Source: Actinomycetota bacterium (GTDB lineage: Bacteria; Actinomycetota; Actinomycetes; Nanopelagicales; Nanopelagicaceae). From it: a DNA stretch of 5,395 nt. Location: contig JAPLBI010000083.1 of NCBI GenBank assembly GCA_026392815.1, positions 1-5,395 on the forward strand. The letters are read 5' to 3'. Positions 1-5,199 of the stretch are shown piece after piece. The notes beneath the pieces are model-generated. The model was not told where the DNA came from. It saw nothing but the letters and a program-made list of their open reading frames with translations, and made no database searches. The position numbers and the translations under genes are program-made. Numbering within the stretch: position 1 is the first letter of the stretch; each line of letters starts with the position of its first letter.

Positions 1-89
1 GAGTTGAGGCTGCACCTATTGGATCGCTTAATACCTTCGAATTAGAACGCGACGAGATAACAGGTTCGTGGATCGTTAAACAAGTATGA
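1..89 (+). CDS. C-terminal end of an upstream gene, likely a DUF6504-type small protein of the translesion locus (partial)
   Basis: Frame 3 is open from the window edge to a TGA at 87-89 and gives 28 residues starting VEAA, with FELERD in the middle and ending ITGSWIVKQV. The other two forward frames stop early (5-7 and 43-45), so this is the only frame that could carry a gene running in from the left. The pattern of R/G-VEA, then a beta strand (F-E-L), then TG-x-W-x-V near the end resembles, from memory, the C-terminus of DUF6504 proteins. These are short actinobacterial proteins encoded between a Y-family polymerase (ImuB-like) and dnaE2. A C-terminal tail of the Y-family protein itself is the main alternative. 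The stop lies 7 bases before the dnaE2 ATG, which implies a common operon. The function of DUF6504 is unknown. The presence of a coding end is fairly sure; the family call is tentative. Confidence 0.5.
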   Translation, partial: VEAAPIGSLNTFELERDEITGSWIVKQV

Positions 90-101
90 GACAAGTATGA
101 G
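80..101 (+). repeat. Perfect 11-bp tandem duplication across the upstream stop and dnaE2 start
   Basis: The 11-mer acaagtatgag occurs at 80-90 and again at 91-101 with no gap. Each copy holds an ATGA. In the first copy the TGA (87-89) ends the upstream gene and the ATG (86-88) opens a four-codon ORF. In the second copy the ATG (97-99) starts dnaE2 and the overlapping TGA (98-100) ends the four-codon ORF. With only one copy, the upstream stop and dnaE2 start would overlap by 4 bases, the same arrangement seen at the dnaE2/dinB junction. Confidence 0.9.
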
Positions 102-3100
102 TTTTATCCATCTACGTACATCAAGTGCCTTCTCGCTTAAATACGGAACAACGCAGCCGCAAGATCTGGTGCAACGCGCCGCCGAATTTGAATCACCGGC
201 GCTCGCACTTACCGATCGCGATGGTTTATCAGGATCCATTCGCTTTGCCCGCGCCTGTCTGCAGTACGGAATTGCACCGATTATCGGAGTTAATTTAGCT
301 ATCGATTTGTTAAACGATCCGAACAATAAAAACCCCTTAGCGAAAGATCTGCCGCGTGTAACAGTCTTGGCACATGGCGATGGGGGATGGCGGGCACTTG
401 TTCGTTTCATGACCGGCCTATCCATGAACGCCGTTGATCGCAAGCCAATCATTACCCTCGAACTACTACAACGCTTTAGCGAATACTCAACCCAGTTACA
501 TTTACTGCACGGCCCCGAATCGCCTTTAAGTCAGGCGCTGGTCTTACATCGCAGCGATATCGCCTACGAGCTATTTAATAAGACCCGCCCCTTCTTTGGC
601 GATCAAGCAATTGATTGCGTTTCACATCTAGTCGCTGGCAAAGGCCCGTTCTCAACTACTCATGCCGCGCGCTCTTTAATCTTTGCCCGCGACCACGATA
701 TCGATGCAGTTATCACCAATGCAGTGCGGATGCGCGATGCTGCCGATGGGCCAGTTGCCGACATCCTCGATTGTGCGCGCCAGTTAGTTCCATTACATCA
801 ACGCCACCTAGAAAGACGTAACGCTGAAGGTTATTTAAAATCTAATGAACAAATGGTTTCACTCGCCGCCGAAATAGCGCGCGCTGCAGGAGAACGAACA
901 CCGCGCGCGCTTTTAAATACAACGCGACAATGGGCCGAACGCGCGTTGTTATCGCCACAACGCGATCTTGGTTTAGGGGCGATCCATCTCCCTGAACCCC
1001 ATGTGGTTGGGGCAGATTCGGCCAATCAGATGCGCACTTTGTTGCGCAGTCGCTGCGAATCCGGAATCAATTGGCGCTACAACGATTCAACGCTTATTGC
1101 TAAAGCGCGCACTCGTTTAGATGACGAACTCGCAACAGTTGCAACCCTTGGTTACGAGTCATATTTCTTAACCGTTGCCGATATCACCGATATGGCGCGC
1201 CAAAACAATATCCGCGTTGCAGCTCGCGGCAGCGGCGCCGGCTCTTTGATCTGTCACTTACTTGGCATCTCTGGCGTAGACCCAATGCGCCATGGCCTTT
1301 TGATGGAACGCTTCTGCTCACCGCTACGTCGCGCACTGCCCGACATAGATATTGATGTTGAATCCGCACGACGCCTAGAAATTTACGACATGGTCTTTAA
1401 ACGCTATGGCGACACCGATTGGCGCGCGCCAGGCGCGCTATCGCGATGTGCAACAGTTGCCATGGTCGACACTTATCGCGCCCGAAATGCGATCCGCGAT
1501 ACCGGCGCCGCACTTGGTATCTCACCGATGGAGATCGATCTAATCGCTAAATCTCTGCCGCATGTGCGCGCCCGTAATATCGAAGCAACTCTTAAATCAC
1601 TTCCCGAGCTTCGCTCACTTAATTTATCGGCGCCCCTTACCGCGATGGCGATCTCACTTGCCCAGCGCCTTGATGGCTTGCCGCGCCATTTAGCGATGCA
1701 CCCATGCGCCGTTGTTCTCTCTGATGCGGGTCTTCTCGATCGCGCGCCAGTTCAATTTAACGCCGGCGGTTATCCGATGGTCGAATTCGATAAAGATGAC
1801 GTTGAAGAAATCGGTTTATTAAAACTCGACATCTTGGGCGTGCGAATGCAATCAACTATCGCTCACGCAGTTGCAGAAATAAAACGAGTTGATGAAGCCG
1901 AAATTGATATTGACGCCGTGCCGCTAGATAACACAGAAACTTACGAGTTAATCCAATCAACGCGCACCTTAGGTATCTTTCAAGTCGAAAGCCCAGGCCA
2001 ACGCGAGCTAGTCGGAAAGTTAACTCCGAAAACTTTTAACGATCTCGTTATCGATATCTCGCTCTTTCGCCCTGGCCCAGTAAAGAGCGACATGATCCGC
2101 CCCTTCTTAAGTGCGCGCCATGGCTTTACTTCGGCGCAGATAATTCACCCTGATCTCTACGAGATTTTGGCTGAAACTGAAGGCGTGGTTGTATTTCACG
2201 AACAAGTGATCTCAATTATCGCGACTATGACCGGCATATCTCTGGCTGCCGCCGATGAAAAACGACGCGCTCTAGGCAGTAAGGAAGGCCAACAAGAAGT
2301 CTGTGATTGGTTCTTTCCTGCAGCCACAACGCGCGGTTACGAGTTAACAACTATTACTGAAATCTGGGATGTCTTGCGCGCCTTTGCATCCTTTGGTTTC
2401 TGTAAAGCACATGCCGCAGCTTTCGCACTTCCTACTTATCAATCTGCATATTTAAAGACCCACCACCCAGCAGCATTTATCGCCGGCGTTCTTACCCACG
2501 ACCCCGGAATGTACCCAAAGCGTTTGATGGTTGATGAAGCGCGTCAGTTAGGCGTTGGGCTGGCACCGCTTGATATCAATTTTTCAAATGCAAACTACAC
2601 AGTTGAGAAAAGTAACGAAGGCGCTTACAGCGTACGCATCGCACTTTCTACAGTTGGCGGCATTAGCGCGGGGGAGATCGATTCAATAATCGCAGGCCGC
2701 CCTTACATCGATTTAGCAGATTTCTATCGCAGATCAGGTGCATCACATCCAATTATCGAAACCTTGATCATGACTGGCGCTTTCGATCGAGTGCATTCAC
2801 TTAGTGATGGCGCCCTAAATCATCGCGATCTACTTCTGCATTTATCTGATCTAACTCGTTCACCTGCCTCAAATATTTCAGGCTCACAGATGGTCTTTGG
2901 CTTTGCCCCACCTGCACTTGCCACCAGTGGTTTACCTGCGATGGGCGCTTCCGAAAAAGTACGTAACGAAGTTGAGCGCTTAGGAATGGATATCACCCAC
3001 CATATGCTCGAGTTCTATGCGCCATTTCTAAATGCCATAGGCGCAGTTAAATCATCGGATCTACTAACACTTCGATCACAGAGCGATATCTTGGTTGCAG

Positions 3101-3375
3101 GAGTAAAGGTGGCGATGCAGACCCCACCAGTGCGCTCTGGGCGGCGCGTTATCTTCTTAACTCTCGATGATGGTTATGGTTGCACTGATTCAACATTCTT
3201 CTCTGATGCGCAAGAGGGTTTTGCTTCCACTCTCTACTCAACATCCTTATTGTTAGTCCGTGGCAAAACTAGACGCACCGGCGAACGCGGTATCTCGATC
3301 AACGCTAGCGGTGCCTGGGACCTACGCCAGGCTTATGAAAAGTGGTCGCGCAAATTAATCGAGAGAGCGATATGA
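97..3375 (+). CDS. dnaE2: Error-prone C-family DNA polymerase, DnaE2/ImuC type
   Basis: This 1092-aa protein is a DNA polymerase III alpha-type enzyme that adds nucleotides during damage-tolerant synthesis. Domains in order: a PHP domain (about 1-290) opening with HLRTSS and ALTDRDGL (37-44); the palm with RGSGAGSL (377-384), PDIDIDV carrying acidic residues D416, D418 and D420, and LKLDILG with D578; fingers and core with FQVESPGQ (from 628), FRPGPVKSDM (657-666), FHEQV (700-704) and FGFCKAHAAAFA (766-777); a helix-hairpin-helix at about 848-900; and an OB fold at about 998-1080. Length and the TDRDGL and DIDVESARR motifs fit the DnaE2 group, not the longer replicative DnaE1, and no tau-binding C-terminal domain is evident. 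QMVFGF (931-936) is a possible sliding-clamp contact. The PHP metal site looks broken (R7 and R41 where histidines are usual), so no proofreading is expected. ATG 97 is the first usable start after an in-frame stop at 58-60; there is no good Shine-Dalgarno, so coupling to the upstream gene is likely. Confidence 0.88.
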   Translation: MSFIHLRTSSAFSLKYGTTQPQDLVQRAAEFESPALALTDRDGLSGSIRFARACLQYGIAPIIGVNLAIDLLNDPNNKNPLAKDLPRVTVLAHGDGGWRALVRFMTGLSMNAVDRKPIITLELLQRFSEYSTQLHLLHGPESPLSQALVLHRSDIAYELFNKTRPFFGDQAIDCVSHLVAGKGPFSTTHAARSLIFARDHDIDAVITNAVRMRDAADGPVADILDCARQLVPLHQRHLERRNAEGYLKSNEQMVSLAAEIARAAGERTPRALLNTTRQWAERALLSPQRDLGLGAIHLPEPHVVGADSANQMRTLLRSRCESGINWRYNDSTLIAKARTRLDDELATVATLGYESYFLTVADITDMARQNNIRVAARGSGAGSLICHLLGISGVDPMRHGLLMERFCSPLRRALPDIDIDVESARRLEIYDMVFKRYGDTDWRAPGALSRCATVAMVDTYRARNAIRDTGAALGISPMEIDLIAKSLPHVRARNIEATLKSLPELRSLNLSAPLTAMAISLAQRLDGLPRHLAMHPCAVVLSDAGLLDRAPVQFNAGGYPMVEFDKDDVEEIGLLKLDILGVRMQSTIAHAVAEIKRVDEAEIDIDAVPLDNTETYELIQSTRTLGIFQVESPGQRELVGKLTPKTFNDLVIDISLFRPGPVKSDMIRPFLSARHGFTSAQIIHPDLYEILAETEGVVVFHEQVISIIATMTGISLAAADEKRRALGSKEGQQEVCDWFFPAATTRGYELTTITEIWDVLRAFASFGFCKAHAAAFALPTYQSAYLKTHHPAAFIAGVLTHDPGMYPKRLMVDEARQLGVGLAPLDINFSNANYTVEKSNEGAYSVRIALSTVGGISAGEIDSIIAGRPYIDLADFYRRSGASHPIIETLIMTGAFDRVHSLSDGALNHRDLLLHLSDLTRSPASNISGSQMVFGFAPPALATSGLPAMGASEKVRNEVERLGMDITHHMLEFYAPFLNAIGAVKSSDLLTLRSQSDILVAGVKVAMQTPPVRSGRRVIFLTLDDGYGCTDSTFFSDAQEGFASTLYSTSLLLVRGKTRRTGERGISINASGAWDLRQAYEKWSRKLIERAI

Positions 3376-4568
3376 GCCAAGAAAAGCCACAAGAGGCCAC
3401 GATCTTGCATGTGGATATGGATGCCTTCTACGCATCTGTCGCCGAACTCGATCACCCAGAACTTCGCGGCAAGGCAGTTGTTGTTGGCGCAGGTGCGCGT
3501 GGCGTTGTTCTATCTGCAAACTACGCCGCACGTAAATTCGGAATCCGTGCAGCAATGCCAGTAGGCCGGGCGCAACGTATGGCACCAAACGCAATCTTTA
3601 TCGCACCAGATCACCATCGCTACTCTGAAATCTCCGAGCGAGTAATGAAGATCTTTGAATCATTTACTCCGCTAGTCGAACCAATCTCACTAGATGAAGC
3701 TTTCTTAGATGTAACAGGTGCCCGCAAATTACTGGGTACAGGCCGCGAAATTGCAACCGCTATCCGCGCCCGAGTTGAGAAAGAGGAAGGCATTACATGT
3801 TCAGTTGGTATCGCACCTTCAAAATTTATTGCAAAGTTAGCCTCACAACACTGCAAGCCAAATGGCATGCTCGAAATAACAACAGATCGCATCTTAACTT
3901 TTCTACATCCGCTACCCGTCGGTGCAATCTGGGGGGTCGGGCCAAAGACTGCTGAACAGTTGGAAAGACTTGGCCTTCACACCGTGGCCGATATCGCCAA
4001 TACTTCGCGCAGTACTTTGATTCGCGCACTTGGTGATGCAGCAGGTGCTTCGCTTTATGAACTTGCGTGGGGGCGCGACTATCGTGATGTCACACCTGAA
4101 GAACCAGATAAATCTATTTCCGCTGCCGAAACTTTTTCGACCGACCTAGATAATCCAATTGAGATCTTGCAAGAGTTTCTACGTATGACCGAGAAAGCAA
4201 CGGCGCGACTTCGCGAGAAAGGCTTATTTGCAAAGACAATTTCGATCAAGGTGCGCTTTGCAGATTTCTCAACGATCAATCGCTCAAAGACCCTGCCACT
4301 TGCAATCGATAGCACCCACGAGGTTTACGAAGTTGTTAAGGCGCTTTACTTGGCGTTAAAGATCGATCGCGCCCGGCTTCGCTTAGTTGGCGTCTCATTG
4401 GAAAACTTGCAGGATGATTCACCAGAACAGTTGGTCTTGGGTGCGCGTGAAAAGGGTTGGCGCGATGCTGAAGGGGCAATTGATCGTGCAAAGGCGCGCT
4501 TTGGACGGGGCAGCGTACGTCCGGGGCGCCTGATTAAGGCTGAATCTGATGAGGAAGAGACCGACTAG
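3372..4568 (+). CDS. dinB: DNA polymerase IV (Y-family translesion polymerase DinB)
   Basis: This 398-aa Y-family polymerase copies past damaged bases with low processivity. The palm begins with HVDMDAFYASV (13-23; catalytic D15, aromatic steric-gate Y20), and SLDEAFLDVTG supplies D108 and E109, so all three metal-binding acids are present and the enzyme should be active. A fingers segment (SANYAARKFGIRAAMPVGRA), CSVGIAPSKFIAKLAS and the thumb hairpin GVGPKTAEQL (from 188) follow, then the little-finger domain (about 245-350). QLVLG (353-357) sits where many Pol IV enzymes carry the clamp-binding motif, though it lacks the usual LF ending. The C-terminal tail (AIDRAKARFGRGSVRPGRL) is typical of actinobacterial DinB. 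I chose ATG 3372, not ATG 3342, because it forms a 4-base ATGA overlap with the dnaE2 stop, has a weak purine-rich site (gagagag, 3361-3367), and avoids a 10-residue extension lying inside dnaE2. Co-translation with dnaE2 is expected. Confidence 0.93.
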   Translation: MSQEKPQEATILHVDMDAFYASVAELDHPELRGKAVVVGAGARGVVLSANYAARKFGIRAAMPVGRAQRMAPNAIFIAPDHHRYSEISERVMKIFESFTPLVEPISLDEAFLDVTGARKLLGTGREIATAIRARVEKEEGITCSVGIAPSKFIAKLASQHCKPNGMLEITTDRILTFLHPLPVGAIWGVGPKTAEQLERLGLHTVADIANTSRSTLIRALGDAAGASLYELAWGRDYRDVTPEEPDKSISAAETFSTDLDNPIEILQEFLRMTEKATARLREKGLFAKTISIKVRFADFSTINRSKTLPLAIDSTHEVYEVVKALYLALKIDRARLRLVGVSLENLQDDSPEQLVLGAREKGWRDAEGAIDRAKARFGRGSVRPGRLIKAESDEEETD

Positions 4569-4602
4569 CAATCCCTATGGCTACTCGGTAGACCGACTAG
4601 CA
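4558..4602 (+). repeat. Direct-inverted-direct repeat spanning the dinB stop
   Basis: A 13-mer agaccgactagca is present at 4558-4570 and 4590-4602, 32 bases apart. Between the copies, gctactcggt (4580-4589) is the reverse complement of the repeat core accgactagc with one mismatch. The centre can therefore pair with either flanking copy: a hairpin at 4561-4588 with a 10-base loop, or one at 4580-4601 with a tight loop. The first copy contains the dinB TAG stop (4566-4568). No run of T follows, so this is not a standard intrinsic terminator. A diverged terminator or attenuator, or an old local duplication, are possible explanations. Confidence 0.7.
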
Positions 4603-4620
4603 CCTAGATAAAAGTTGTTC

Positions 4621-4633
4621 TATTGTGGGCATA
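4621..4633 (+). promoter_or_regulatory. Possible promoter giving a leaderless DUF3040 mRNA
   Basis: TATTGT at 4621-4626 resembles a -10 hexamer (4 of 6 to TATAAT) and lies 6 bases before the ATG at 4633, so transcription could begin at or next to the start codon. No clear Shine-Dalgarno precedes this ATG. Leaderless transcripts are common in Actinobacteria. No convincing -35 is visible about 17 bases upstream (tagcac at 4598-4603), so the call is weak. Confidence 0.3.
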
Positions 4634-5001
4634 TGGCACTTTCCGATCGCGAATTACGCTTGCTAGCCGAGATGGAGCAGGCGCTATCAGCTGATGACCC
4701 AGCTCTCGTCTCAACGCTCTCAGGTACTCGCCGTCGCGGCCCAGGCGCTGCAATTGGCGTTGTTGCTCTCATCGTAGGAATCGCCACTCTCTTCGCCGGT
4801 CTAATCGCACAGGTCACCGTCGTCGGCGTCGTCGGCTTTATCTTCGCCCTCGTAGGCGTAATCGTCTTGGCCAATGCGATCTCGGCTGCGGCTAACGGCG
4901 CTCGCCAGGGTTCCTTTGCCAAGCGCCCACGCGGTAAAGGCTTTGGAAAGGGCTTCACCCAAGGCTTTGAAGATCGTTGGGATCAGCGCAATAACGGCTA
5001 A
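4633..5001 (+). CDS. DUF3040 family small membrane protein
   Basis: This 122-aa protein begins MALSDRELRLLAEMEQAL, matching the DUF3040 N-terminal pattern of MPLSxxExRxLxxMExxL followed by xDPxxxSTL (here DPALVSTLSG, 22-31). A basic patch GTRRR (31-35) is followed by two adjacent hydrophobic segments, about 38-59 and 61-84, predicted to form a membrane hairpin with a very short turn. The C-terminal tail is basic and glycine-rich, with repeated KGF/GKGF units (101-108) and ending in a charged segment (EDRWDQRNNG). The function of DUF3040 is not established; from memory, the family is largely actinobacterial and often encoded just upstream of mraZ, so a role near division or the envelope is a guess from context. 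ATG 4633 is preferred over TTG 4615 because it aligns with the family start and the six extra residues look unrelated. It lies 64 bases after dinB and probably has its own promoter. Confidence 0.82.
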   Translation: MALSDRELRLLAEMEQALSADDPALVSTLSGTRRRGPGAAIGVVALIVGIATLFAGLIAQVTVVGVVGFIFALVGVIVLANAISAAANGARQGSFAKRPRGKGFGKGFTQGFEDRWDQRNNG

Positions 5002-5024
5002 CCGCTGCTAAATCTGACCTACCG

Positions 5025-5051
5025 AGCCCTCGCTCACGCGGGGGCTTTTTT
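5025..5051 (+). terminator. Rho-independent terminator after the DUF3040 gene
   Basis: agccctcg (5025-5032) pairs with cgggggct (5039-5046) over 8 positions including one G-T wobble. The loop is six bases (5033-5038) and a run of six T follows (5046-5051). It starts 23 bases after the DUF3040 stop and should block read-through from the polymerase/DUF3040 genes into mraZ. Confidence 0.88.
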
Positions 5052-5064
5052 GCTGCCCAAAATC

Positions 5065-5094
5065 GGGTGGGGAGGCGTGGGGAGGTGCTGGGGG
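5065..5094 (+). other. Predicted G-quadruplex-forming sequence on the non-template strand
   Basis: Four runs of at least three G occur at 5065-5067, 5069-5072, 5079-5082 and 5090-5094, with loops of 1, 6 and 7 bases. This satisfies the standard G3+N1-7 rule. It lies between the terminator and the putative mraZ promoter. Folding in the cell is not shown by the sequence, and the G runs may instead reflect protein-binding repeats. Confidence 0.5.
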
Positions 5095-5112
5095 ATAGGT
5101 GGCGGAGGGTGG

Positions 5113-5140
5113 TTGAAAAAGGAGGAAAGTGGAGTAAAGT
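5113..5140 (+). promoter_or_regulatory. Possible mraZ promoter
   Basis: TTGAAA (5113-5118) matches 5 of 6 bases of the -35 consensus. TAAAGT (5135-5140) matches 4 of 6 of the -10 consensus, with a 16-base spacer. Transcription would begin near 5147, leaving a leader of about 50 bases before mraZ. Both elements overlap the MraZ-box array, as expected for autorepression. The -10 is weak, and gattaa at 5145-5150 is an alternative. Confidence 0.4.
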
Positions 5141-5155
5141 GGGGGATTAAGCGGG
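5116..5155 (+). promoter_or_regulatory. MraZ-box operator (tandem 10-base repeats) controlling mraZ and the dcw operon
   Basis: Two consecutive 10-mers, aaagtggagt (5126-5135) and aaagtggggg (5136-5145), share AAAGTGG in exact 10-base register. They are flanked by weaker units aaaaaggagg (5116-5125) and attaagcggg (5146-5155). Known MraZ operators are short tandem repeats with a 10-base period, of the TGGGA type in E. coli and AAAGTG-N4 type in mollicutes, placed just upstream of mraZ. The position and period fit autoregulation by the MraZ encoded 45 bases downstream. Confidence 0.75.
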
Positions 5156-5173
5156 AATTGCCGCTTACCGGCA
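5148..5173 (+). other. Two overlapping inverted repeats in the mraZ leader
   Basis: taagcgg (5148-5154) and ccgctta (5161-5167) form a perfect 7-bp inverted repeat around gaattg. tgccg (5159-5163) and cggca (5169-5173) form a second, 5-bp one around cttac. They share bases 5159-5167, so only one can form at a time. This could be an operator or two alternative RNA hairpins in the leader. Confidence 0.45.
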
Positions 5174-5183
5174 GTCCTCGGGG

Positions 5184-5190
5184 AAGGGGG
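5184..5190 (+). promoter_or_regulatory. Ribosome binding site of mraZ
   Basis: The purine run aaggggg ends 9 bases before ATG 5200 and resembles the AAGGAGG Shine-Dalgarno. It is the best match preceding any start in this window and supports the chosen mraZ start. Confidence 0.55.
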
Positions 5191-5199
5191 TTCGCGAAG

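Noticed and set aside
42..452. Antisense open frame opposite the dnaE2 start
   Set aside because: It is a composition-driven shadow of the coding strand with no recognisable domain; other antisense frames within dnaE2 and dinB were dismissed for the same reason.
936..949. LexA/SOS-box-like sequence cgaacgcgcgttgt
   Set aside because: It lies well inside the dnaE2 coding region and breaks the GAAC-N4-GTTC consensus at the last base; the GCGC-rich context makes a chance palindrome likely. A real SOS box would be expected upstream of the operon, outside this window.
3342..3371. Upstream ATG extending DinB by ten residues (MVAQINRESD)
   Set aside because: The extension lies inside dnaE2 and is not part of the Pol IV N-terminus; ATG 3372 gives the classic 4-base ATGA overlap and a better upstream purine run.
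3931..3936. Run of six G in dinB as a possible frameshift or phase-variation site
   Set aside because: The reading frame is intact and the run encodes the conserved W-G-V-G thumb motif; six bases is too short to infer phase variation.
4615..4632. TTG start extending the DUF3040 protein by six residues
   Set aside because: The family begins at the MALS/MPLS methionine, and a rare start codon without a ribosome site is less likely.
4620..4958. Antisense frame of 112 residues opposite the DUF3040 gene
   Set aside because: The translation is low-complexity (Ala, Pro, Thr and Arg rich) as expected from the reverse of a Gly/Val/Ala-rich membrane protein, while the sense frame matches a known family.
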